Of a stretch of DNA of 64,000 bases, positions 35,790 to 48,251 are shown piece after piece (position 1 is the first letter of the stretch; each line of letters begins with the position of its first letter). The stretch spans positions 16,430,001 through 16,494,000 of the forward strand of contig CM059621.1 in assembly GCA_030435675.1 (NCBI GenBank), given 5' to 3'. The position numbers and the translations under genes were made by a program. The DNA comes from Steinernema hermaphroditum. Lineage: Eukaryota; Nematoda; Chromadorea; Rhabditida; Steinernematidae. The notes below the pieces were generated by a model. The model worked only from the letters and a program-made list of their open reading frames with translations, did not search any database and was not told the DNA's origin.

Positions 35790-36880
35790 CGTATAAGATG
35801 CTCAAACGTTTCCTTGGAGGTGTTATATAGTTGTCCGGGGCTCAGTGTAAACCGCCCTCTTTATCGACTCAATGGCGATATCAATTCGCACCAAGCCAGA
35901 CCCTTTTCTTTGTCTTCTTTCCGTGTCATATTCCGTTTTGAAACGAAGTTACAAACTGGGGCACAAACCCGACTTTTCTCAGCGACTTTCCGTCGAGAGT
36001 CAGACGGCGCGTCGCGGATTTCCCGTGGAGATTCACGTGTGTCGGTGATAGAGCGGAGTGGACGCCGCCGGTTTTGTGTCTGCACATAATCATCAACCGG
36101 AATCAGATCAGTTAGATGATCTATGATCACAACGAGCGTGATCGATCGCGGAAGTATAGATGTTTCTAGTGTTGAGGACTGCGGTTCTCAAGATGAACAC
36201 GTGCATAAGAGAATCTAAATAGAGAACCTTCCAAAGTGTCCTGCTCGGATCGAGCTGAAAATTTACACACAGGTAGGCCTTCAGTAGTGAATGTCAACTC
36301 CAATTACGCTTATGCGCATACCAGGTCATGTAAACACCCTTCGCAAATTATGGTCAAATGACTATAGCCAACCTCGCCAACGATGCAAACAATACGTGTG
36401 GCTGAGCTGGTTAGTGAATTGCTTTGCTTTTTTGGGGTCCGGGTTCGACTCCGCTTCCGGCCCGCATTTTTTCTTTTCGGCTCTCCAACATATTTGAGTT
36501 TCTTTTTCCCTCGTGCTCAATCCTATCTCAGCTTCAGATATGAATGCCAGAAATGTTTTGCTCCGCCTTACGAGGGTACGGTCAAACATGTACCGCTCAG
36601 ATCGACGCGAGACTAGGGGCAAACGGTAGGTCTAGATGAGCACATAAACTGTGCAAAAAATCTCAGATCATTCTGTGTTGTATCAAACATCGAAAGAATT
36701 TTCCGGTGATTAAATCGACGATGCTATGCTGTACGATACGTTATGAATGTTTTGGTGACTACCCAGTCCTCATATATTGTCTCCAGATGCTCACGAAGCA
36801 AGGCATTTATCTTGAAGACACTAACTTGACATTCACATAAAGCTTCCGATACAAAAGCCAATCTAATCAAAGCACTGTCC
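35790..36880. other. Intergenic, no gene seen
   Basis: Upstream of the mucin-like gene the coding strand holds TATATAACACC near 35,820-35,830, a plausible core promoter. The rest has short frames and one tRNA-like block. Confidence 0.4.
36397..36470 (+). repeat. tRNA-like block
   Basis: GTGGCTGAGCTGGTTAGTG resembles a D-arm and GGTCCGGGTTCGACTCC a T-arm/B box. Acceptor and anticodon stems do not pair well, so I treat it as tRNA-derived. Confidence 0.4.
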
Positions 36881-36889
36881 GCCACTAAC

Positions 36890-38752
36890 TCATTTCTTCA
36901 AGAGCGTCTTGGTGGCACTTTCCTTAAAATTCTTCTCGCGCGCCTCCTTCGGGAAGATCACCTGAAGGTTCAACGTGCCAACCTTGTAGACGTTCCGAGG
37001 GATGCGTCCGAGAGTGATGAAGTCCTTCGGGATGTTCAGGATGAACGTGCGATAACCCTTCTGAAACACTTCTGATCGTATTGCAAAAGTTGTTATTCTG
37101 ACCGCCTTCTTCGGATCCTCGTCGCAGTTGTGATAGAAGCGAACGGTAGGAATCAGGTCCGTTTCGTTGACAGGACGTCCAACCGTGTTTCCCTCCAGAG
37201 TGAACGATCCGTCGCTGCCGGTGGTCTTGTAGGCGAGCATCTCTTTCAGATCTAAAGTTGCTGTTTTTCAGGAGAGGCGTCAAAAACACATAACAGTAAA
37301 GAAAATAGTATGCCATATGTATGCCAAGGCTATGTCAAGCCTATCAGCACTGTGCGGAACTAAAACGGATGAAGATACGGATCGGGTCAGAGGGTCAGAA
37401 GCAAGTATGAATTATGCTCACTAAGACAGCTTGCAAAGGTGACGGGGCTCAAACAGAAGAAAAGACGGAGCAGTTGAATCGTAAGGATAACCACCGATGA
37501 CCCCAAAAATAACGCTCGCGATTGTTCCTTGTGCACTTTTAGATCCAGTGAAGTCAAGTCACTGAAATTTCCGGACAGGGCGCTTGGCTTCGAAAAAAGC
37601 CACAACATTTACTATGGCTAATAGCGATGGTTCTATAAGGAGCGATGCAAAGAGGCCGCAGACAATCAGGGACAAAGTCTCCACTCCTGTTCCGCCTCAC
37701 TCTAGAAGTGCTCCGGCCAGAGTGTTGTATCACCCAATTGCTGTTGTTATTTACGTGCAGTTGTGGATAAATGATTTGATTTAACATGCATTTGCACCTA
37801 ACCATGTTTCATTTGATTTTTTAAAAGTTCCGTTTCATTACAAAAGAGAATATTATGGTGTGAGACAGCCAGACACTCTGATCTGATCCATGTGTCTGAA
37901 ACTGACCCTGCCTACGTCTATGTGCACTCCATTCCACCCATTCTCCACGTCTCACTGACTCACTTTCCACACTGATGTGCCCGGTACAGGCTCTATCTCT
38001 CCCCCAGTCAATGCCTCTCCCCTGCCATGGCGCATACCTAAAGCTACCACAGGTGCGGAAAAATGGAGGAAAATGAACGACTTGAGCTGGTGAATGTCTC
38101 CAAAAATTCGTTAAAACAGCGTGTATTCCAGAATTAAAACAAAACTGAACCACCCTCCTCTCAAAAAATTTTGCTAAAGGTCCGTTTCATACTGTAATGT
38201 ATCTTTCACAAGCTCGCCGGCGCCGGCGCCTTTTCACATACAGGACGGTGCCGGTGCCGGTAAGGGCACCTTGTGAAAGAGCCATAAAAAAAGGACTCAA
38301 AAATTCATCTTTCAGGAGCGCATGTTAAACGAGCAATTTCGTGCAAACCGGATAGAATGTCAAGGTGTTCAAAAAGCATACAGTGTAAATTTATTTATGT
38401 GTTACTTTCATTTGTACCGGTGGTGATCGGAACCTCTATTTACCTCTGAAATATCTCGCCCCGCCTCCCGATTTCAGTTGAGGCAAAATCTCAATCCATT
38501 GTGATACAATGTTGAAAGTGGTAGTCACACCTTATTTAGGTCAAAAATAATGTGTATCAGTCAAGATAGTAGGAAATAACATCACATACCATCGGTCTTT
38601 GTTCGGAAAAGACGAATCTTTACCCCTTCAGCAGGCTGTTTGCCACAGAGAAGGACGCCTTGGACGCCAACCGAACGGATCGGAACATCGGTGATCTGCG
38701 TTGAGACGAAAGCGCTCAAACAGAGAACGGCAAATAGAACGAGAAGTTTCAT
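36890..38752 (-). CDS. Transthyretin-like (TTR) family secreted protein
   Basis: Nematode transthyretin-related protein of 174 residues. Exon 1 (38,752-38,590) gives a signal peptide (MKLLVLFAVLCLSAFVSTQ) and SVGVQGVLLCGKQPAEGVKI. After a 1.3-kb intron, exon 2 (37,251-36,890) gives the D-LKEMLAYKTTGSDGSFTL, FYHNCDEDPKKAVR and FILNIPKDFITLG blocks typical of the family, then a lysine-rich tail. The joined frame has exactly 175 codons including the stop. These proteins are small secreted beta-sandwiches expanded in nematodes; TTR-52 in C. elegans bridges apoptotic cells to a receptor, but most have unknown roles. The closest relative in the window is the gene at 51,393, with the same HNCDEDPKKA block. 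Confidence 0.9.
37350..38560. other. Large intron with a GC-rich fold-back
   Basis: CTTTCACAAG near 38,201 and CTTGTGAAAG near 38,271 bracket GCCGGCGCCGGCGCC and GGTGCCGGTGCCGG, a fold-back of about 80 bases. Otherwise unremarkable intron sequence. Confidence 0.4.
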
Positions 38753-38759
38753 CTTTTTC

Positions 38760-39990
38760 TCTGAAGCACCAAGTAAGATAAGTGTGTCCACGCCTTCTGA
38801 AGAGAATCACGTTTTAGAGAAGCTTTACATGAAAGAGTAGGCTTTGTTGAATCTGTTGAAGAGCCTTTGTTTTCAAGCATGTCACTGCGCGAACCTGATA
38901 GGCATTTCTGGACATGGAAAGGTAACCTCTGAGCCGTAATTACTAGTGCAAATAAGCACATTTTAGCACAGATTACAGTTTTTCATAAAAAGGGATAAGG
39001 TATCATTCTAGAAGCTTTTAGCGCAACCAGCTTCTAAACTTTCAAGCTCATAAACAACAAGCAAACAGTAGATTAGCCAGCGTCAGCGGTTGGAGAAGAT
39101 AAGACATTGATGTTTGCGTGCCGTTTGGGCGCTTTTGAACGAAAAGACCCCGGACAGATAAACAACTTTTAGTACACAGGGGCGCTGTTGACGAAAACAG
39201 ATAGTGCCATGGCGGCGAAAAGAGAACAGGTGGTTCCATTCAACACGAAAAGACATTATTCGTGGCTGAAGTTTGGAATACGCTTCTGGAGGTTAAGCAG
39301 CCCTGGTCCAAAGTCCTATGTGAAGACAGCCTTGGATTCTTCTGCCGACTTCCTTCGACTGGCGCCGCCTGCTTCCCGAGAGAGAAGGAATGCTCAATTC
39401 TTTCGCCACTTCTGGTCGCCATCTCCTTCAAAGCTCTGAGCCAATCGGAGAAGATCGAAGACTTCGGGGACACGGGTGAATCGATACCCCTCCCTGACGT
39501 CGACTCCAAAAGACAACAGCGGCATAGGGGGTTACTTGGTGCGAGATGCACCATAATGATCATCAAAAGGAGGGAAAGCCACTCGGTGGTAAGCCCATAA
39601 CCGACTTCGACAGAAATTTGCTCTCCAAGAAGAACCTATCCATGGTGGAAGCTCTAATGACGACCTAAGCTGTCGTCGAAGCCGCCAGTCTTCGGGAAAA
39701 CAGATAGGAGACTGAGGCTCGTCGGTATTTGAAAGGAATAATCTTTGGCGCAGTCGAAGCTCTGGCGACAATGCCACTTCCTTTCCGATGTTCGCTGAAT
39801 CTGGAACTGTTGCTTTTTTTGCCGAAGAGGAATCTGTCCCATCATTTGCACTTCTCCCTCAATCGTCACTTCTGCAGAAACCAGTGGAACATCATACCCT
39901 GGCAAACAGGAAACTACAACAAAACGAACAATTCCAACAAACAAAACATTTACATCAAGAAGCACAACAACAAACACAAACCAGTCCATT
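38760..39990. other. Intergenic, no gene called
   Basis: Bases 39,190-39,780 are G+C-richer and open in several overlapping frames on both strands, as in a decayed coding element. I could not match it to a known family. Confidence 0.35.
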
Positions 39991-39997
39991 TTCGACT

Positions 39998-42181
39998 TCA
40001 CCGGCGCGCCTTCTTCTGCTTGTTCTTCTTCGCTTCCTTGAGTTGCTCCTTCTGCTCACGCTCTCGAAGCAGCTCCTCAGGGTCAACCAGCTTGATGCAT
40101 GTGGCTCCGTCTTTGTCCTCTAGTCGAACGCCCAGCTTCGGCAAGTCGTCGTCGCGAACCCTGTCACAAATCGTCAGGATACCCCCGCGGAGTTGTTTGA
40201 AATCTGACGCCTCTTCAGTGGTCTTCTCGATATCTTCACAGAACGCTAAGTAAGAAGTGATGTACGGCACTACATCACTCTTGCACTGCTCCAGCTCCCC
40301 TGTCAGGAGTCCATCCGCGGTGATTCCGATCTTGGGCAGTTCCTCCTTGCGCAGGTCTTGGCAAATCTGAAATTTCACCGTGTTGCAAGCACTATCGTTA
40401 TTTTCCGTTGGCTACCTTTAGCACCGCCTTCTGGAGCTCTGCAAAGTCCTTTACTCCGATGGCTGTACGGCGCACATCTTCACGGAACGACGCGTATGAG
40501 TTCAAGTACGGCATGACGAGCTCTTCTTTATCCGACGAAGTACTGAAAGCACACATCTCACTTTCATCATCTGTACCAGGAAAGACGTACTATCCCATTT
40601 GGACGTCATCAGGAACAACTCCAAAGACCTTGAACAACCAAGTGATGTACTCGGCAATCTCGGCGAGAAGAGCGCTGTTCGGAATGGCCTTAGCTTCGTC
40701 CTGCAATGACCATTTGTGAGCAACTTACACACTTCAACTTCACTACCTTTGCTTTGATGTACACGTTGCCCATGCCGACCAGTTCACGCAGCTTCTCGAG
40801 CGCGGTTCTTGTATCCACCGAATCGCAGAGCGCTTCGTCAATCTCCATTCGCTTCTTGTTGAATTCCTCTCTGACCGCTTGCTCTTCAGCTCCCATATTG
40901 GGAGTGTCGCTGTTTTTCCTCTTGATATCCTTAACGCGGAGGAAAAATTCTCCCACGAACTTCTCGAACTGGATCACGCGCTCGGAAGAATCATCGCTGT
41001 AGTCCAGGGAGTCGTTCCACTTGCACAGCAAAAAAAGAATTCGAAGCTGGCGAGGCGTGCATGTTTCAAGCGCCTTTCTGATCGTGATGAAGTTCTTGAG
41101 GCTTTTTGACATCTTACAGCCAGCGATGCGGAGCGGTCCGCAGTGGAGAAAGTAGTTCACCCAGCGATCGGAGTCGAAATAAGCTTCGCACTAAACGATC
41201 CATAGTTACGGAGTTTGTATATAGCGCCTAACCTGTGCAATCTCATTGTCGTGGTGAGGGAACTTCAGATCAAGGCCACCGGCATGGATGTCCAAACGAT
41301 CGCCGCACAGCTTGGTGCACATGGCCGAGCACTCGATGTGCCATCCAGGCCGTCCTGTAACGAATCTGGTTCATCTCAAGCATTCGGATGATCAGATTAA
41401 CCTTTTCCCCAAGGGCTATCCCAAGATGGTTCTCCTTCCTTAGACGCTTTCCATAGCGCGAAATCAGTCGGGTGTTTCTTCATTTGTCCCTGGACACTCA
41501 GTTCGCCTTCGCTCTCTTTCATGTATTTCTCTAGATCTTCGCCACCAAAAGCTTCCGGGACGAGCTTCGCATATTTGTGTCCACTGGTGTTGTCGAATAC
41601 AACCGTGTTGAAGTATACAGAGCCGTCCTGGGCGACGTATCCATAGCCATTGTCGATGATCTTCTGTGTGAACTCGATGATCTCCGCGACGTATTCGGTT
41701 ACGCGGGTTAATTCCGATGGCGGGAGCACGTTCAGGCTCTTCATGTCGTCCATAAATTCGTTTTCGTACTTCCGAGCGAGCTCGTTGAAGTCACAGCCCT
41801 GCTCGCGAGCCCTAAATCGTAGATTTCAGTTTGACGAAAATCAAATACGGCACACACCTCTTGATGATTTTGTCATCAATGTCCGTGATGTTCATGACAA
41901 ACATCGTTTTGTACTGGAAATAACGCTCCAGAACACGGCGCAGAACGTCAAAAGTCACGTAGGCTCGCGCATGTCCCATGTGCGCACTGTCGTACACGGT
42001 TGGGCCGCACAAATACATTTTAACCTGAAGCGAGGCAGTGAGAGGAAGTTGATGAAAGACTGACTCCTACGTGACTGGGCTCAATCGGTTCGAAAACGTC
42101 CTTGGCACGCGTCAAACTGTTGAACAGCTTGAGCTTCGTCTCCGCCGGCCGCTTCCAAGTGGTGAGTGCCGAGCTCATCAT
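39998..42181 (-). CDS. cars-1: Cysteinyl-tRNA synthetase
   Basis: Class I aminoacyl-tRNA synthetase that charges tRNA-Cys in the cytosol. Exon 1 (42,181-42,071) begins [20 protein letters not shown], directly after a TTGCATTTCAG|AAGG acceptor, so the start and trans-splicing are well supported. Then [18 protein letters not shown] contains the HIGH-type motif (HMGH) and the first zinc Cys. GWHIECSAM and [11 protein letters not shown] complete the zinc/active-site set, and [10 protein letters not shown] is the KMSKS loop. The eukaryotic insertion ([16 protein letters not shown], with SWDSPWG) is present. The C-terminus carries two related segments of about 55 residues: [14 protein letters not shown] to [10 protein letters not shown], and [14 protein letters not shown] to [18 protein letters not shown], before the charged tail [16 protein letters not shown]. 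The second matches the single segment of human CARS1, so the first looks like an internal duplication. Confidence 0.95.
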
Positions 42182-42471
42182 CCTTCTGAAATGCAACATT
42201 CTGCGTTAGCGGTAACAAGCATTGGGAACGCGGTGATAAGGAATGAACGACAAATCCACTTGTTACATTTCTGAATACACTGCAGATTCAGAGCACCGGG
42301 TAAAACCGTTCGCCACCGCCTTTCAGGGTTATCGTTGTCCTAGCCGAATTTTGGAGTTATGGCCCGTTTCACAAATCACTTTTCATGGCCGGAAACTGAG
42401 TGGCCACAATATAGCTCAAATCGACAAAGAACGCCAGGACAGACAAGGGAATCTACCGTTGGCCCAAATAC

Positions 42472-43170
42472 ACAAATGACTGCCGTTACCGTAAGCTATC
42501 GTGCTAGGACTTAACAGTTCAAATTATGTTACCACAAAGGGGCTCTGATCAACATCAACGTCCTGGACAGTGCATACACAACTATAGTCCATTTTTTTTT
42601 CGAACTCCACAAAAGCGATCAATCACAGCGCGGTGGGACCCAGAATTTGCTCTAGCGCATTGAAAGGAGCGGACGAACGCAAGAAATATTTGCCTTTCTT
42701 CAATGTGCTGGAGCGAATTCTCGGTCACGCCGCGCGGTGATTGATCGCTTTTGTGGAGTTCGAAAAAAAAAAATGGACTATAGGAGAATACTGCAAAAAC
42801 AGCTGTTTCGTGTCGTTCTTCTCTACCGTAATCAAACGTCTGCAAATTTGGTTTGTTTTTCGATTGTATTTGCTGTTTTCTGGCTGTTCTGTATGAAAAT
42901 AGATCCGCAATTCTGTTTGAATGCGAAATATGATGTTTTGCCTCTGATCGCCTCTCGTGTTTTACTGCTTTCGTCGGTGCGTTCAGGCTGCTCTTTCGTT
43001 ACATTTTGTTTAAGAGAAGAACGACACGAAACATCTGTTTTTGCAGTATTCTACTAGTTGTGTATGCTTTGTCCAGGATGCTGATGTTGATCAGAGTCGC
43101 CTTGTGGTAATATAATTTGAACTGTTAAGTCCTAGAACGATAGCTTACGGTAACGGCAGTCATTTGTGTA
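42472..43170. mobile_element. Nested fold-back elements
   Basis: Outer arms of about 110 bases, CAAATGACTGCCGTTACCGT at 42,474 and the reverse complement ending near 43,170, share further blocks such as AGGACTTAACAGTTCAAATT. Inside the outer element two more fold-backs lie side by side: GTCCATTTTTTTTTCGAACT (42,588) with its inverse ending GGAC at about 42,779 and a direct TATA on both sides, then AATACTGCAAAAACAGCTGT (42,787) with its inverse near 43,050. No transposase frame. It lies between cars-1 and cullin-4. Confidence 0.75.
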
Positions 43171-43830
43171 TTTTACTTTTCGATACCCCACCGTCTTTGA
43201 AATGTGTGGAAGCTCCATGCACGCATCACATTTTCCTTGATCTTTTGTTCGTTTTCTGGATGCTCTTTGCCGAATTTTCAGCAACAGCGAGTCACTTTGA
43301 TATATAGTTGTGTAATTCATTCTCAGACTAGGTCCCACGACGAAGGTCCGGAATACAGATCGCTCACACCTCTCGCTCGCTGTGGTCGTTCAATTTTTGC
43401 TCTCCAATCTGTTCCAGAACTTGTCATTTTCCTATCCGCGACGATGCTTCTTCGCACCTCGTTGTCCCGCGTTTGCGAGCCTTATCTGTTGTCTTGCTTG
43501 CTGCCTAAGATATTATTCCCTTTCTGTTGACCGGTGCGCGCAACCTTAACCGCGCTGCAACTCAGCAAGGTCAGTTCGGCAAGCGTTTCGCTTGCATTTA
43601 GTTTGTGTATGCGGGACGGCAGTGATTCGGCGTCATAAACGATACTCAGCAAAATGAATTTAGACTTTCGGGAATGTCCCTTAGCAATGGTGATTGAAAT
43701 CAAAGATCGCTTGCCGTGTTTTCGCGCTTTGGTCCCAAGACGCGCCGCTTGAGCGACCCGCTCCGACATCGTACTTCGCGATTCTTTCGTTGTCTTCACG
43801 CGCCATTGTCTTCAGAATTCGCAAAGGCGG

Positions 43831-46631
43831 ATGGAAAATTCCACTGCCTCTCCAGCAAATGCGATCGCCAGAATCCAGAATGCGCGGCCCTTTTCTCTCT
43901 CCACTTCGGTCGGTTTCGGTCATATTTCGATCTTTCACTCATGTTGTTTTAGTCAACCCCCATCGGAAGCAAATCCTCCTCAAGCGTTGGGAAGAAGGTC
44001 GTCATCAAAAATCTAGGAAGTGAGTATTTGCCCGTAGATTCCGAGAGTAACTTTTTCTTCCTTAAGAGCCGAAACCGACTGGCGGCGATAACGACAAGTT
44101 CAGTGCTCTAGACGCCGCCATTGTTGCCATTCAGAAAAAGCAACCAGCTACTGCCACCCTTGGACATCTCTACAATGTCAGTTATTATCCCTGTCCACAT
44201 CTCTGACAACACCATATACATTGCAGATGGTGCAGTCGCATTGCCAGCAATCCTATGGCGGCGAACTGTACGCTTTAATCGCTCACCGACTGCAAGACTT
44301 CGCCAATTTTATATCCCAGGCGACAACGGATAAGATGACTGACGAAACGAACGACATCACTTTCCTGGAAGAGATGAACTCATGGTGGCACGAGTACACG
44401 CAGCAGTTAGAGATGGTGCGGACCATCTTCATCTATCTTGACCGGTTCTACGTACTATCCAAACGCAACTTAATTCCCATCTGGTACCCTCAAAAGTAAA
44501 AATTGTCCTTTATTTGTTACTTTTAGGGACCTTGGGCTTAAGGAGTTCCGAGAATGTGTCCTGCAGTCGCCGAAACTACGTCAACGGTTGATCGATGGGC
44601 TTTTAAGGGTGATTGCTACCGAACGGGCTGGAAGGCAGATTGATCGCAACCTAGTCAGATCTCTGCTGCGAATGTTGAGCAACTTGGATTTATATAAAGA
44701 GGTAAGGATCCAAAGGTTCTTTCACCTGTGACGTTGTTTTTTGCAGCTCTTTGAACCGGAATTCTTGAAGGCCAGTGAAGAATTGTATTCCCAAGAAGGA
44801 CAAGAGAGGGTTACCGAATTAGATGTCACGGGTTATCTGCAGTATATCGACCGGCGCTTAAAGGAAGAAGTGGACCGTTCCACCACCTATCTCGACTTTG
44901 AAACCCAGAAGCCTCTCTTGCATTGTGTAGAGAAGGTGCTCATCGCTGATCACATGGATTCCATCGCTAAAGGCTTGGACAATATGATCGCGAATGGCGA
45001 CAAGTCGAATCTCAGCCTGTTATACCGCTTGTCGTCCAGAGCAAAAGAAGGATTAAAGAGCGTTAGACATCAGTTTTCAAGCTACATAAAGGTACATTGC
45101 ATCTTAACGTTGATATAAATACCACATACTCGCATTTCAGAAGATTGGCAAAGCGTTCGTATGCGACGACAGTAGGGAGCCAACGCTAGTCGCGGACCTC
45201 ATGGGCTTCAAGGACAAACTGGACGGTATCATAATAGAGTGCTTTGAAGGCTCCGACAAGTTCAAGCAGTGCGAAAAGGACGCCTTCGATTATTTCATCA
45301 ACACGAAGCAGACAAAGCCAGCGCAACTTATCGCGAAATTCATGGATTTGCGGCTGCGATCGGGGAACAAAGCGTGTACGGACGAAGAATTGGACGGGGT
45401 CATGGACAAGGCCATCGTGCTTTTCCGCTTTATAGAAGGTTCGTTGTATACCGATGTATTCCCTACTGATGGTTCGCTTATAGGCAAAGATGTGTTCGAG
45501 GCGTTCTATAAGAACGACCTTTCGAAAAGGCTGCTGTACGGTCGTAGCGCATCGTACGACGCGGAAAAGTCGATGTTAGCCAAACTGAAGCAGGGTATGC
45601 TGGAATAGCCTCACAGTAGCCTATTTAAATTTTGTGTTTAGAGTGCGGCCCCGGCTTCACGATGAAGTTGGAGGGAATGTTCAAGGACATGGAGCTATCA
45701 AAGGACTTGGTGAATAGTTACAAGCAGGTTAGTGCTTCCATTCAGTGCCATTCACCATTGATTACTTTCTTTCCAGTATCAGAAGTCGGCAGAGGGCAAT
45801 GAACTGTCGCTGAAGAGCGAGTTCAGCGTGTACATCCTCACCATGGGCTTTTGGCCCAATTACCAACCCATGGAAGTCAATATCCCACAGGAGCTGTACG
45901 AATGCCAGGAGAACTTCAAACAGTTCTACACGACCAAGCACAGTGGTCGCAAGTTGCAGTGGCAGTACAGTTTGATGACTGCGATCGTGAAGGGAAGGTT
46001 CAAGAAGGGCGTCAAGGAGCTCGACCTCTCCTTCTTCCAAACGCTTGTCCTTCTTGCCTTCAACGATAAGTCCGAAATTTCCTACGAAGAATTGTCCGAG
46101 ATGACTAAGATAGGTATGGTTTGGTGCTTCCTGAAATATATGACCATGCTCTTTTTTTCAGAGAAAAACGAACTCAAGCGCACGCTGCAATCACTCGCAT
46201 GTGGAAAGTCCCGCGTCATCCAGAAGATTCCCCGCGGAAAGGATGTCAACGAATCTGACAAGTTCGTTTTCAACGATGACTTCGCCGACCCGAAATATCG
46301 TATCCGCATCTCGCAAGTCATCATGAAGGAGACCGTGAGTGTTCAACGGCTTACTCTACGATGCTATATTGTGTTTTTTCAGAAAGAAGAAGTTGAGAAA
46401 ACAGAAGAGCAAGTCTTCCAAGACCGACAGTACGAGATCGACGCAGCTGTTGTAAGAATCATGAAATCACGCAAGACCATGACACACACCAGCCTGATAG
46501 GTGAATTGTACAAGCAGCTGCGCTTCCCAGCGCGGTCCACAGACCTAAAGAAGAGGATCGAGAGCTTAATCGAGCGTGAGTATCTGGAACGCGACAAGAC
46601 TGATGCGAATACATATAACTATGTTACGTAA
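43831..46631 (+). CDS. cul-4: Cullin-4 (CRL4 ubiquitin ligase scaffold)
   Basis: Scaffold of CUL4-DDB1 ubiquitin ligases. Exons read [12 protein letters not shown] (43,953-44,019), [20 protein letters not shown] with LGHLYN (44,067-44,177), [20 protein letters not shown] (44,227 on), [78 protein letters not shown] (cullin homology signature), [18 protein letters not shown], and the winged-helix C-terminus with [19 protein letters not shown], where the Lys of VRIMK is the NEDD8 acceptor. It ends [19 protein letters not shown] at 46,631, matching CUL4 rather than CUL1-3. Introns are about 45-50 bases. The first exon is uncertain: the exon at 43,953 has no in-frame ATG, and a start at 43,831 ([16 protein letters not shown]) joined by a non-ideal GTCGGT donor is one option. 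AATAAA is at about 46,631. Confidence 0.93.
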
Positions 46632-46857
46632 TAAATATTTTGTGCATTGTAAATTGTGTTTGTGTTGGAGTGTAGTGGGGGTTGCACATGTATGGGATCG
46701 GGTCTCTTTGAAGTCGTCGTCTTTATTTTCTCCTGACTAGCAGACGTTCTCTTCCGCGGCACTCCAGAGTCTCGTAGACAGTCTCTTCCGAAGCGCTCCT
46801 CATTTCATTCGCCCTGCTTCAACTGTAGTGGTCGGTCGCCCTGCCTCTAACGCGACG

Positions 46858-47311
46858 ATGGCCCCGGAATCCCATTCAAATGAGCGCCTTCAAGCAGTGC
46901 TCAGCCACGTCAAGGTCGTCGCCTACTTCGTTTTCTTCGTCATAGTCGCGCTTCTAAAGAAACTTTCCGAAGTCACCAGCGAGCAGCTCAGGAAAGTCAG
47001 TGGCGGAAGGGTGAGATATTGCCGCATGTTCTCTCTATAGTTTTCTTCTAGCCAAACTCTGGCGGAATACAAGCGAAAGTGAAAGGAGATGATCAGTATG
47101 AGGTAACACACAATCGTCTACGTTCAGTATTTTGAAGAAACGCTATATTTAGGCACTTGACGTTTTGAAAAATGAGGATCTGAATGGCAAGTCGGAGAAG
47201 TCGGAGGTGTCGAATATGACCCCCCTGACTCCGGGGAATATCGCCGGCATCAAGGATCCGCGGTATCAGACGCTCCACGGACTGTCCGACGATATCTTCA
47301 AGCGCAAGTGA
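46858..47311 (+). CDS. Small single-pass membrane protein, unknown
   Basis: Three exons joined in frame give 120 residues. MAPESHSNERLQAVLSHVK is followed by a hydrophobic segment (VVAYFVFFVIVALL), then a basic and acidic tail with PNSGGIQAKVKGDDQYE (its own 51-base exon), VLKNEDLNGKSEKSE, and a C-terminal block KDPRYQTLHGLSDDIFKRK. Introns are about 40-45 bases with TCTAG and TTTAG acceptors. No family is recognised. The layout (N-terminal anchor, charged disordered tail) resembles the gene at 58,809 but without clear sequence identity. The C-terminal block looks conserved-protein-like and is the best search query. Confidence 0.7.
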
Positions 47312-47427
47312 GGTTCCAGTATGCATTTTGTATAAGGGCGATAAATTACTGACTGAGTTAGGGTTAATTTCATGTGGATGACGAGAGTCAGCCGATTTTA
47401 TCCGATGTAGAGAGTCTTCCTCGGTGA

Positions 47428-48251
47428 TGGCACCAGAGAAGCCTCAACTTCGATATCCAAAGCCTTTCATGCTCGTGGCGAATGTATTGGAGGGCGGCAT
47501 CTACTTGCCTAACAGGCTGCGGCTACGATAACTTGACATCAGCACAAGACGCCTCCAGCTCGGCACAACAAATAATATTCATCACATTGCACTTTGGGAT
47601 TTTTGGCACTTTTGGATATAGTAGCCAGTGGCTGTATCCGTGCGCACTAACTTCAACGAATCCAAGTGGTATCGCCGCAAGAAGGTACTCTATGCTTTGC
47701 ACTAAAGCACAGCAAATGTCATTAAATGCAGTTGTCAGTCAAGGTGGCATTGGCATCGCTTAATATGGCCGTGAGTCACAAGCATATCGATCAAATTCCC
47801 TGGAACGCTGACGTCGCCTGCGGCTGTCGGGCGCTTTCCGCCGTTCAATTGTTTCAAAGCTGTGTCGATAGTTCGCTGTTATCATCTATTCCGCCAGAAC
47901 GCAGCAGCTTTCAGCCGCATTCCGCATCCGCTTGTCGCCGCCGCCACTAGAAAAAGCCCCCTTGTCCATGCGATTGATTTGTCCAAAAGGTTTCGGCTTC
48001 ATCACCTGCAGCGACTACTACGGAATCAACGCTCTGATGACGTATAACTCAAGTCTTGGCCTCGACAGCAATACTGTAAGCTAGTCATTTCTTAAAATAC
48101 ATGTCTTACTCGGCTGTCTTACTCAGCTCGAAATCCGTCCCTACGACTTCGACCAGGCTCTGTCAGGTTGCCACTCGAAATACAGTTACAACTCAAAGTC
48201 CTGGTATCACTCTAAGTCGTCCAACTATGATAAGAACGTGTCAAGAAGTTA
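47428..48251 (+). CDS. Possible small multi-exon gene, unknown
   Basis: Several stretches read like exons: MAPEKPQLRYPKPFMLVANV (47,428), VRTNFNESKWYRRKK ending at AAG|GTACTC (about 47,635-47,683), then GFGFITCSDYYGINALMTYN with SSLGLDSNT (to the donor at 48,076) and, after TTACTCAG, LEIRPYDFDQALSGCHSKYS to a stop at 48,250. The last two join in frame. The middle exons are not resolved and no domain is recognised, so it may be a real gene or a decaying one. Confidence 0.4.

Noticed and set aside
35235..36089. 284-codon plus-strand frame rich in Val
   Set aside because: It is the reverse of the Thr/Glu/Pro repeat gene; the repeat period of three keeps it open. The minus-strand frame has a signal peptide and splice sites.
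36397..36470. tRNA gene
   Set aside because: A- and B-box-like blocks are present but acceptor and anticodon stems do not pair.
39190..39780. Gene in the G+C-rich stretch upstream of cars-1
   Set aside because: Frames overlap on both strands, with no splice chain and no recognised family.
43482..43938. Minus-strand gene upstream of cullin-4
   Set aside because: Two overlapping short frames in different phases with no splice sites; more likely the cullin-4 promoter and first exon region.
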